Source: Christiangramia forsetii KT0803
GTDB lineage: Bacteria; Bacteroidota; Bacteroidia; Flavobacteriales; Flavobacteriaceae
NCBI RefSeq assembly: GCF_000060345.1
Contig: NC_008571.1
Span: forward strand, 1,922,001 to 1,986,000
Direction: 5' to 3'
Length of the DNA: 64,000 nucleotides
How positions within the stretch are numbered: the stretch's first letter is position 1; every line of letters begins with the position of its first letter. The notes under the pieces were generated by a model. The model did not search any database. It saw nothing but the letters and a program-made list of their open reading frames with translations, and was not told the DNA's origin. Positions 1 to 11,200 of this stretch are shown piece by piece. Made by a program: the position numbers and the translations under genes.

Positions 1-473
1 AAATATGCAGCACTATCCTTTAATGATGGCATCTCGGGAAGATCGTTCAGAATTATGGTCACTAAGGCTGGGCTTACTTTGCTAAGAAAAAAGTTCTTAA
101 TAAAGTCCTGTTGATTTCTGGTTACCTGATCCTCTTTAATTATATGAATATCGTGATCCCTCAATTTTGTTTGAATATCCTCTAATATTTTGAGGCTTTC
201 AGACTGTTGATCTATCACTATCTTTGTAATTTCCTCTAAAAGTTTGCTCGCTTTTATTCCTCCAAGCACCTTTTTCCCAGCTTTCCCTGCAAGGTCTATA
301 CGTTTTACCGTAGCATAACGTACTTTAAAAAATTCGTCGAGATTGTTTGAAAAAATTCCAAGAAATCTAAGCCTTTCTATCAATGGTACAGTCTCATCAG
401 CCGCTTCCTGTAAAACCCTGGCATTAAAAGATAACCAGCTCAACTCTCTGTTTATATAACGTTTTTCAGCCAT
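1..473 (-). CDS. ppk1: Polyphosphate kinase 1, N-terminal part (cut by window edge)
   Basis: Translating the complement from the ATG at 473 gives 157 residues that run off the window. The protein opens with MAEKRYINRELSWLSFN and continues with RVLQEA and LGIFSNNLDEFFKVR, the hallmark start of the PPK1 N-terminal domain. PPK1 makes and degrades inorganic polyphosphate from ATP; the catalytic phosphohistidine lies further on and is not visible here. The start sits 6 bases after the stop of the SixA-type gene, so pdxH, sixA-like and ppk1 probably form one minus-strand operon. The identification is firm; the rest of the protein cannot be judged. Confidence 0.93.
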   Translation of the reverse strand, partial: MAEKRYINRELSWLSFNARVLQEAADETVPLIERLRFLGIFSNNLDEFFKVRYATVKRIDLAGKAGKKVLGGIKASKLLEEITKIVIDQQSESLKILEDIQTKLRDHDIHIIKEDQVTRNQQDFIKNFFLSKVSPALVTIILNDLPEMPSLKDSAAY

Positions 474-479
474 AAAAGC

Positions 480-965
480 TTATCGTAAGTTTTTGGGAAA
501 TAAGGTTAAGATCGTTTTTCCATTTCGCAAATCTTCCCAGGAGTCTTCTTCAAAATCTATCACACATAATCCTGTTGTAGGAAGGTTTTCAATTTTTTTA
601 TCTCCCAGGGAATTTACCAGAATGGTCATGGCTGGATTATGACCAAAAACAATAAGTTTACCAATTTTATCTGAAGAAGATTTTATTACCGATAAAAGAT
701 CATTTTGATTGAAAGTATACAGTTCTTCCAGAACTTTAAAGTCCTGTTCTGGTACATTCAAAGCTTCTTTAAATAATTTTGCCGTTTCGTGTGCCCTTAC
801 AGCATAGCTGGTTCTAAAGGAAGCGCCGGATTCATAAAAATGCTTAAAGGCATTAATAACAATTTTTGCATCATTATATGCCCTTTTCTTTAAAGGTCTC
901 TTGTGATCTGGAAGATTATTATTCCATGAGGATTTTCCATGCCTAACTAAAATCAATCTTTTCAT
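480..965 (-). CDS. SixA-type histidine phosphatase
   Basis: This 161-residue protein belongs to the histidine phosphatase superfamily. The catalytic motif is LVRHGKSSW near the N-terminus (R8, H9, G10), the family arginine lies in VRAHETA (R57), and the second catalytic histidine is in VFGHNPAM (H109). Its length and compactness match the SixA branch, which removes phosphate from phosphohistidine proteins; the actual substrate cannot be read from sequence. It lies 2 bases after pdxH and 6 bases before ppk1 on the same strand. A link to polyphosphate metabolism is suggested only by position. It could also be a small-molecule phosphatase of the same fold. Confidence 0.85.
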   Translation of the reverse strand: MKRLILVRHGKSSWNNNLPDHKRPLKKRAYNDAKIVINAFKHFYESGASFRTSYAVRAHETAKLFKEALNVPEQDFKVLEELYTFNQNDLLSVIKSSSDKIGKLIVFGHNPAMTILVNSLGDKKIENLPTTGLCVIDFEEDSWEDLRNGKTILTLFPKNLR

Positions 966-967
966 AA

Positions 968-1612
968 TTATGGTGCTAATCTTTCAATTTTCCAATTATC
1001 ATCTTTTTTTGTAAACAAGATCCTATCATGTAAACGGCTTGCCCTACCCTGCCAGAATTCAAAAGCAACTGGCTTGAATAAAAATCCACCCCATTCTTTA
1101 GGCTTTGGAATTTCCTTTTTAAGATATTTTTGCTCTAGTTTTGTTAACCTCTCTTCAAGATACTCTCTTGAAGGAATTACCGAACTCTGGTTTGAAGCAT
1201 GAGCCCCTAGCTGACTACCTCGCGGTCTGGAATGAAAATATTCTTCGGACTTTTTACTACTAACTTTTACGACCTCACCTTGTATAATGATCTGTTTTTC
1301 GAGAGAAGGCCAAAAAAAAGAAATACAACACTTTGGATTTTCATCGAGATCTCTTCCTTTTACAGAATCGTAATTAGTGTAAAAATATAAGCCATCTGGA
1401 TCAAAACTTTTTAATAAAACTACCCTGGTTTTTGGCATCAAATCTTTACCAACCGTAGAAATACTCATAGCATTTGCTTCTTCAACATTCTTGGAATTAT
1501 CGGCTAAATTAAACCAGGATTCGAATAATATATACGGATCGTCTGGAATATCCCGTTCCAGTAATTCTCCTTTTTCGTATGATCTTCGATAATTTGCTAA
1601 GTCCTTTTCCAT
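968..1612 (-). CDS. pdxH: Pyridoxamine 5-prime-phosphate oxidase
   Basis: PdxH uses FMN and oxygen to oxidise pyridoxine- or pyridoxamine-phosphate to pyridoxal phosphate in the cytoplasm. The 214-residue length is typical. The C-terminal signature is clear: PKEWGG at about 171, FEFWQGR at 184-190, RLHDR at 193-197, and an ending in ERLAP as in most PdxH proteins. The central region with TRVVLLKSFD and the FMN-contacting stretch is also present. It is the first gene of the apparent pdxH-sixA-ppk1 run. The ATG at 1612 is followed by the usual short polar N-terminus. Confidence 0.95.
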   Translation of the reverse strand: MEKDLANYRRSYEKGELLERDIPDDPYILFESWFNLADNSKNVEEANAMSISTVGKDLMPKTRVVLLKSFDPDGLYFYTNYDSVKGRDLDENPKCCISFFWPSLEKQIIIQGEVVKVSSKKSEEYFHSRPRGSQLGAHASNQSSVIPSREYLEERLTKLEQKYLKKEIPKPKEWGGFLFKPVAFEFWQGRASRLHDRILFTKKDDNWKIERLAP

Positions 1613-2237
1613 TTTTTGAAGGATAGTTTAATGCAATTTACAAGTTTATTAAACAAGGCTGAAATCTTTTTATTCTAATTAAAGATGCTTTAGGGTTTGC
1701 AGCAAATATTTTCGTTGAAGCGCAATTATTTTCATAAATATTAGTACAGAAACAACTCTCAATGAACCATAAATAGGACTACATAAATACAATCCTTAAT
1801 CACTTAAAAAACAACTATTTAAACAGCTGTTTTCATTCACTATTTAAGGGTTTTCCCTTATAAATTTTAATTGATTCCTACAAAATTCCTACAATTTACA
1901 GCAGTTATAATGTATTATATTCAGTCTCAAAAATCATTTTAAGTGTCTTTTAACGAATTTATTCCACGTTATATCTAAAAATCAAAATATCCCATACGAT
2001 ACCGGTTTTCTTGTGATAGATTTACTTCATAATTACGCCACTATAGAGTCACCCCCACACTTCTCTAAGTAGTCCCTCAAGACTAAAGGTGTTATTACCC
2101 TTACTTTTTTTTAAAAAATACTGGACTCCCCAAATCAGATAAAAGCGATTTTATTTGAAAGTCAAATTATTGAAATTATTAAAACATCATCGCTAAGAAC
2201 GATATAAACAGAATTGATAATTCTAAACATTATTGAT
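1613..2237. other. Long gene-free leader upstream of the giant adhesin
   Basis: About 625 AT-rich bases separate pdxH (minus) from the adhesin (plus), so both promoters must lie here. I find no credible ORF and no clean TAnnTTTG box. Visible structure: a direct repeat ATTCCTACAA at 1874-1883 and 1885-1894, exactly 11 bases apart; a small hairpin with AGTC/GACT arms around 2083-2096; and a long T run near 2104. The stretch is unusually long for this window and probably holds control sites for the adhesin operon. Confidence 0.5.
1874..1894. promoter_or_regulatory. Tandem 10-base direct repeat, possible operator
   Basis: ATTCCTACAA occurs twice with an 11-base period, placing both copies on the same face of the helix. 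That is the geometry expected for a dimeric DNA-binding regulator (LytTR-type sites use such direct repeats, though this does not match their consensus). It lies about 345 bases before the adhesin ATG. Function is inferred from geometry only. Confidence 0.25.
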
Positions 2238-5200
2238 ATGATTTGGAAAACTACTATTTCAAAATTTACTGGTCTATTTTCAATATCTCAAAAAAGGATA
2301 TTGAATGCTTTTTCTAAAAGGCTAACCCTGGCTTTTTTAGCCGTATTTCTATTCACTATTCAAAATGCGAATGCCCAGCTTGTGGATGAAGTTGTAGAAG
2401 TAGCAGTACCCAATGGTGGCTTTGGGATTGATGGAGATCTATTATCTAATTTTACAACCAAGGGAATAGGAGATTGGTTTGAAGGTGATTCTGGATTTGG
2501 GGGACATGTATTATTAAATGATGGTACTCCTATTGATCCAAATACCACTAGCTTTAAAAAAGATGCTTTTGGCGCCAATGATAATGTTTTTAAAGGTGGT
2601 GAAAAATGGAACGATGATCCCAATACTTGGACCTGGAAAATTATAAATAATCCTATAGACAAAGGAGACATCAACAATGGGATGTTTCACTTAAGTAGTG
2701 ATGCCTTAGGTAATCAATGGATGTTTGTAGGAGCTGATCGGAATAAAACAGTAGGTACCGCCTATATTGACTTTGCTTTTTATCAATCTCCATTAACCAT
2801 AACTAATAATGGAAATGGTGGAAGCTTTTCGACTGCCGGTCCAGATGGAGGTAGAACTATCAATGATATTCTACTTACTCTGGAGTATTCTAATGGAGGT
2901 GATAATCCTAGGTTAATCTATTATTTATGGAAAAAGGTAGGAGACGAATTTTTATTCGTTGAACAAACAAGCCTTAGTGCTAGTGCACAGGTTAATCAAA
3001 CTTCTACTCCTATGCCCGCAGGGGCTTATGGTAATACTAGTTATTCCCCATTGCAATTTATTGAAGGAGCTGTTAATTTAACTGCTGCGCTGAATACGGT
3101 AAATGCATTACTCGCCCGTGATTGTAGAGAAGCTGTTGCCATTAAATCTGTTTTTATAAAGACTAAAAGTTCAGATGAAGACAATGCAACATTAAAGGAT
3201 TTTATAGAACCTATTAGTGTAGATTTCCAAATTGGTTCCGCTTCAATTGTTTATGAAACAACCCCCGTGTGTGGCGATATAGAAACTGCCAGTGTAGCAC
3301 TGGATGGTGTTGAAGGTGGAATATATAGCAGTACAGAAGGTTTAAAAATTGATCCTTCAACCGGCGAGGTAAATGTTTCTGAAAGTATTCCTGGAAATTA
3401 CATAGTGTCCTATACTTATGTCTCTTATGGTTGTACTCAAACAACCAACGCAAATTTTGAAATTATAGAGGTTCCTGATGCACCTGTGGTAATAGAAAGC
3501 TCTATTATGCAACCTAGTTGCGAGACTACAACCGGGTCTTTTAGTGTAAGAACTGAGCAAGGATTAACCTATAGCTTAAATGGTGGCGAATTTCAAAACT
3601 CTGGGAGTTTTACAAATTTAGAACCAGGGAACTATACCCTTACCGCTAAAAATAACAATGATTGTGAATCTATAGATTCTGAAAAAATAATCATCAAAGA
3701 ACAACCAAATACTCCGGATGCACCAGTAGTAGCTTCTACTACACAGCCAACTTGTGAGTTAGCTACAGGGTCATTCACTGTTTCAACCACACAAGGAGTG
3801 GAATACAGCATTAACGGTTCAGATTATCAAACTAATGGAACTTTCTCCGGACTAGCGGCCGATACTTATAATGTAACCTCCAGGTTTACCGGGGAAGAAT
3901 GTGTAAGCGATGCTACTTCGGTAACGATCGATCCACAACCAAATACTCCGGATGCACCAGTAGTAGCTTCTACTACACAGCCAATTTGTGGCTTAGCTAC
4001 AGGATCATTCACTGTTTCAACCACACAAGGGGTGGAATACAGTATTAACGGTTCAGATTATCAAACCAATGGAACTTTCTCCGGGCTAGCGGCCGATACT
4101 TATAATGTAACCGCCAGGTTTACCGGGGAAGAATGTGTGAGCGATGCTACTTCGGTAACGATCGATCCACAACCAAATACTCCAGATGCACCAGTAGTAG
4201 CTTCTACTACCCAGCCAACTTGTGACTTAGCTACAGGATCATTCACTGTTTCAACCACACAAGGAGTGGAATACAGCATTAACGGTTCAGATTATCAAAC
4301 TAATGGAACTTTCTCCGGGCTAGCGGCCGATACTTATAATGTAACCGCCAGGTTTACCGGGGAAGAATGTGTGAGCGATGCTACTTCGGTAACAATTAAT
4401 GAGCAACCAAATACTCCGGATGCACCAGTAGTAGCTTCTACTACCCAGCCAACTTGTGACTTAGCTACAGGATCATTCACTGTTTCAACCACACAAGGGG
4501 TGGAATACAGTATTAACGGTTCAGATTATCAAACTAATGGAACTTTCTCCGGGCTAGCGGCCGATAATTATAATGTAACCGCCAGGTTTACCGGGGAAGA
4601 ATGTGTGAGCGATGCTACTTCGGTAACGATCGATCCACAACCAAATACTCCGGATGCACCAGTAGTAGCTTCTACTACCCAGCCAACTTGTGACTTAGCT
4701 ACAGGATCATTCACTGTTTCAACCACACAAGGAGTGGAATACAGCATTAACGGTTCAGATTATCAAACTAATGGTTCTTTCTCCGGACTAGCGGCCGATA
4801 CTTATAACGTAACCGCCAGGTTTACCGGGGAAGAATGTGTAAGCGATGCTACTTCGGTAACGATCGATCCACAACCAAATACTCCAGATGCACCAGTAGT
4901 AGCTTCTACTACCCAGCCAACTTGTGACTTAGCTACAGGATCATTCACTGTTTCAACCACACAAGGAGTGGAATACAGCATTAACGGTTCAGATTATCAA
5001 ACTAATGGAACTTTCTCCGGACTAGCGGCCGATACTTATAATGTAACCTCCAGGTTTACCGGGGAAGAATGTGTAAGCGATGCTACTTCGGTAACGATCG
5101 ATCCACAACCAAATACTCCGGATGCACCAGTAGTAGCTTCTACTACACAGCCAACTTGTGACTTAGCTACAGGATCATTCACTGTTTCAACCACACAAGG

Positions 5201-8200
5201 AGTGGAATACAGCATTAACGGGTCAGATTATCAAACTAATGGAACTTTCTCCGGGCTAGCGGCCGATACTTATAATGTAACCGCCAGGTTTACCGGGGAA
5301 GAATGTGTGAGCGATGCTACTTCGGTAACGATCGATCCACAACCAAATACTCCAGATGCACCAGTAGTAGCTTCTACTACCCAGCCAACTTGTGACTTAG
5401 CTACAGGATCATTCACTGTTTCAACCACACAAGGAGTGGAATACAGCATTAACGGTTCAGATTATCAAACTAATGGAACTTTCTCCAGACTAGCGGCCGA
5501 TACTTATAATGTAACCGCCAGGTTTACCGGGGAAGAATGTGTGAGCGATGCTACTTCGGTAACGATCGACCCACAACCAAATACTCCGGATGCACCAGTA
5601 GTAGCTTCTACTACCCAGCCAACTTGTGACTTAGCTACAGGATCATTCACTGTTTCAACCACACAAGGAGTGGAATACAGCATTAACGGTTCAGATTATC
5701 AAACCAATGGAACTTTCTCCGGGCTAGCGGCCGATACTTATAATGTAACCGCCAGGTTTACTGGGGAAGAATGTGTGAGCGATGCTACTTCGGTAACGAT
5801 CGACCCACAACCAAATACTCCGGATGCACCAGTAGTAGCTTCTACTACACAGCCAACTTGTGACTTAGCTACAGGGTCATTCACTGTTTCAACCACACAA
5901 GGAGTGGAATACAGTATTAACGGTTCAGATTATCAAACTAATGGAACTTTCTCCGGACTAGCGGCCGATACTTATAATGTAACCGCCAGGTTTACTGGGG
6001 AAGAATGTGTGAGCGATGCTACTTCGGTAACGATCGACCCACAACCAAATACTCCGGATGCACCAGTAGTAGCTTCTACTACCCAGCCAACTTGTGACTT
6101 AGCTACAGGATCATTCACTGTTTCAACCACACAAGGAGTGGAATACAGCATTAACGGTTCAGATTATCAAACTAATGGTTCTTTCTCCGGACTAGCGGCC
6201 GATACTTATAACGTAACCGCCAGGTTTACCGGGGAAGAATGTGTAAGCGATGCTACTTCGGTAACGATCGACCCACAACCAAATACTCCGGATGCACCAG
6301 TAGTAGTTTCTACTACACAGCCAACTTGTGAGTTAGCTACAGGATCATTCACTGTTTCAACCACACAAGGAGTGGAATACAGCATTAACGGTTCAGATTA
6401 TCAAACTAATGGAACTTTCTCCGGGCTAGCGGCCGATACTTATAATGTAACCGCCAGGTTTACTGGGGAAGAATGTGTGAGCGATGCTACTTCGGTAACA
6501 ATCGACCCACAACCAAATACTCCGGATGCACCAGTAGTAGCTTCTACTACACAGCCAACTTGTGACTTAGCTACAGGATCATTCACTGTTTCAACCACAC
6601 AAGGAGTGGAATACAGCATTAACGGTACAGATTATCAAACTAATGGAACTTTCTCAGGGCTAGCGGCCGATACTTATAATGTAACCGCAAGGTTTACCGG
6701 GGAAGAATGTGTGAGCGATGCTACTTCGGTAACAATCGACCCACAACCAAATACTCCGGATGCACCAGTAGTAGTTTCTACTACACAGCCAACTTGTGAC
6801 TTAGCGACAGGATCATTCACTGTTTCAATCACACAAGGGGTGGAATACAGCATTAACGGTACAGATTATCAAACTAATGGAACTTTCTCAGGGCTAGCGG
6901 CCGATACTTATAATGTAACCGCCAGGTTTACCGGGGAAGAATGTGTGAGCGATGCTACTTCGGTAACAATTAATGAGCAACCTGAAACGCCAGCCACTCC
7001 AACTATTACTGCAACGGATGCTGATTGTGAGAATCCTGGGTCTATTACAGTTACAAATTATGACAATTCACTTTCATATACTTTACTTGATAGTCAAGGA
7101 AATCCTACTGCTGAAAAAATTAGCGAATCTGGTGTTTTCGAATTACTTTCAGCTGGAGAGTATTCTGTGAATTCAGCTAACAATGATTGTAATGCTACTT
7201 CTTCTGTAACAACAGTTGAAGGAAGTGATAAAACGCCAACCACTCCGATTGTCACTACAACAGATGCTAATTGTACAAGTGCTACCGGATCTATTACAAT
7301 TACAAATTACGACAGTACGCTTACTTATACTTTAGTTGATAACGAAGGTGATGATACCGCCTATACTCAATCTGAAGGTACTTTTGAAGATGTAGTTCCT
7401 GGTACTTATACTGTAAGAGTTAATAATGATGATTGTAACGCAATATCTGCTGCAGCTTCCATTGAAGATAGCGAGCAAACTCCAACCACTCCAATTATCA
7501 CTGCAACAGATGCTAGTTGTACAAGTGCCACCGGATCTATTACAATTACAAATTATGACAGTACGCTTACTTATACTTTAGTTGATAACGAAGGTGATGA
7601 TACCGCCTATACTCAATCTGAAGGTACTTTTGAAGATGTAGTTCCTGGTTCATATACTGCTACGGCAAGTAATAATGACTGTATTTCTGAAGAATCTAAT
7701 AGTGCTCAAATTGCTGAACAACCAATGGGCCCTACTGCAAATGATGATACAGCTAATTCAAATGAAGATACATCTGTTACTATTAATGTATTAGCAAATG
7801 ACAACAATCCTGAGGATAGCGATTTAACGATTGTTTCATTTACTCAGACTTCAGATGGTATTATAACTCAAACTGATGATAATACTTTTGAATATACTCC
7901 AAGTGAGAATTTTAATGGAGAAGATTTATTCACTTACACCATCACAAATGGGAGCTGTGATAATTCAACTGCAACAGTAACAATTACTATTGGCGGGGTG
8001 AACGATGCTCCGGTTGCGGTAGATGATTCAGCAAATACTGATGAAGATACTGCGGTAGAAATTGCAGTTTTAAACAACGATTCAGATCCTGATAATGATC
8101 CACTTTCGGTAACGGAAACTACAACTCCGGAAAACGGAACGGTAGTGATCAATGAAAATGGAACGATCACCTATACGCCAAATGAAAACTATAATGGAAC

Positions 8201-11200
8201 CGACTCTTTTGAGTATACCATTACCGATGGAAATGATGGGTTCGATTCTGCAACAGTAACAATTACTATTGGCGGGGTGAATGATGCTCCGGTTGCGGTA
8301 GATGATTCAGCAAATACTGATGAAGACACTGCGGTAGAAATTGCAGTTTTAAACAACGATTCAGATCCTGATAATGATCCACTTTCTGTAACGGAAACTA
8401 CAACTCCGGAAAACGGAACGGTAGTGATCAATGAAAATGGAACCATCACCTATACACCAAATGAAAACTATAATGGAACCGACTCTTTTGAGTATACCAT
8501 TACTGATGGAAATGATGGGTTCGATTCTGCAACAGTAACAATTACTATTGGCGGGGTGAACGATGCTCCGGTTGCGGTAGATGATTCAGCAAATACTGAT
8601 GAAGATACTGCGGTAGAAATTGCAGTTTTAAACAACGATTCAGATCCTGATAATGATCCACTTTCTGTAACGGAAACTACTACTCCGGAAAACGGAACGG
8701 TAGTGATCAATGAAAATGGAACCATCACCTATACGCCAAATGAAAACTATAATGGAACCGACTCTTTTGAGTATACCATTACTGATGGAAATGATGGGTT
8801 CGATTCTGCAACAGTAACAATTACTATTGGCGGGGTGAACGATGCTCCGATTGCGGTAGATGATTCAGCAAATACTGATGAAGATACTGCGGTAGAAATT
8901 GCAGTGTTAAACAACGATTCAGATCCTGATGGTGACGATCTTATCGTAGTTTCTACTACAAGTCCTAACAATGGAATTGTAACAATTAATGAGAACGGTA
9001 CAATTACTTATTCTCCAAACGACAATTTTAACGGACAGGATACTTTTGATTACACGATCGAGGATGAAGAAGGACTTCAGGATACGGCCACGGTAACGGT
9101 AACGGTAAATCCTGTAAATGACGCTCCAATTGCTTTGGATGATACTGCAACTACAGATCAGGATACACCTGTAATTGTTTCAGTTCTTGAGAATGATTCT
9201 GATATTGATGGAGGTGAATTGGTTGTAACTGAAACTACAACACCTGGCAATGGTGAGGTAACAATTAATACTGATGGAACGGTTACTTACACTCCTAATG
9301 ATAGTTTTACAGGAGTAGATACTTTTGAGTATACAATTTCTGATGGAAATGGAGGAACCGATACAGCGCTAGTAACGATCACTGTAAACGATACTGAAGG
9401 ACCAGAGATTGCATGTCCTGGAAATATGGATCTTAATAACGACCCTGGAATTTGTGGAGCTGTTGTAAACTTCACTATCCCGGAATTCACAGATAATGCT
9501 GAAGGAGCTGAGATAGTTCAAACAGCAGGTCCTGTACCTGGAGATGTATTCCCGGTAGGAACTACTACTGTTGAATTTACTGCAACAGACGCTTCAGGCA
9601 ACTCGACTATCTGTAGCTTTGATGTAACTGTAATAGATACTGAAGCTCCGGTACTTGAAGAAATGGATGATCTTACCACGAATAATGATAATGGAATATG
9701 TGGAGCTGTTGTAAACTTCAATACTGTTGCAGCTACCGATAATTGTGAAATTGATTCAATAGTAATTACTGAAGGTTTCGAATCTGGTTCAGAGTTTCCG
9801 GTAGGAACAACTACAGTAACTTATACAGTAACAGATATCAATGGAAATGTTTCCACGGAAAGCTTTACAGTGACAGTTGTTGATAATGAAGCTCCTGAAA
9901 TCAGCTGTCCTTCTAATATAACAGTAGATACTGAAACTGGTGTTTCGTATGCAACTGTAGACTTTACTAATGCCACTGCAACTGATAACTGCTCAGTAAG
10001 TGTTGAACAAACTGGCGGACCGGTTTCAGGATCTCAGTTTGAAATTGGAACCACTACGGTAACCTTCACTGCAACCGATGCTGCTGGAAATACTTCAGAA
10101 TGTAGCTTTACGGTGACTGTTGAAGACAACGAAGATCCAACGATCTCCTGCCCTTCTGATATAGATCTAACGAATGATGCCGGAGTTTGTGGAGCAGCTG
10201 TTGAATTCACAATTCCAGAATTCTCAGATAATTCAGGTTTCGCCACTATCGAGCAAACTGCGGGATTAGAATCCGGTGATGTGTTCCCGGTTGGAACTAC
10301 TACCGTTTCTTACACCGTAACTGATGAAGCTGGAAACTCCGTGAACTGTAGCTTTGATGTAACTGTAATAGATAATGAAGCTCCGGTTCTTGAAGAAATG
10401 GATGATCTTACCACGAATAATGATAATGGAATTTGTGGAGCTGTTGTAAACTTCAATACTGTTGCAGCTACTGATAATTGTGAAATTGATTCAATAGTAA
10501 TTACTGAAGGTTTCGAGTCTGGTTCAGAATTTCCGGTAGGAACAACTACAGTAACTTATACAGTGACAGATATCAACGGAAATGTTTCAACGGAAAGCTT
10601 TACAGTGACAGTTGTTGATAATGAAGCTCCTGAAATCAGCTGTCCTTCTAATATAACAGTAGATACTGAAACTGGTGTTTCGTATGCAACTGTAGACTTT
10701 ACTAATGCCACTGCAACTGATAATTGTTCAGTAAGTGTTGAACAAACTGGCGGACCGGTTTCAGGATCACAGTTTGAAATTGGAACCACTACGGTAACCT
10801 TCACTGCAACCGATGCTGCTGGAAATACTTCGGAATGTAGCTTTACGGTGACTGTTGAAGACAACGAAGATCCAACGATCTCCTGCCCTTCTGATATAGA
10901 TCTAACGAATGATGCCGGAGTTTGTGGAGCAGCTGTTGAATTCACAATTCCAGAATTCTCAGATAATTCAGGTTTCGCCACTATCGAGCAAACTGCGGGA
11001 TTAGAATCTGGTGATGTGTTCCCGGTTGGAACTACTACCGTTTCTTACACCGTAACTGATGAAGCTGGAAACTCAGCGAACTGTAGCTTTGATGTAACTG
11101 TAATAGATACTGAAGCTCCGGTTCTTGAAGAAATGGATGATCTTACCACGAATAATGATAATGGAATTTGTGGAGCTGTTGTAAACTTCAATACTGTTGC

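Noticed and set aside
2214-2237. TTG start for the giant adhesin
   Set aside because: The ATG at 2238 gives a normal n-region before the signal helix; the TTG only adds eight residues. It cannot be fully excluded.
3708-6983. A possible CRISPR-like or satellite array
   Set aside because: The 234-base period is in frame, codes for SprB units throughout and has no spacers of unique sequence.
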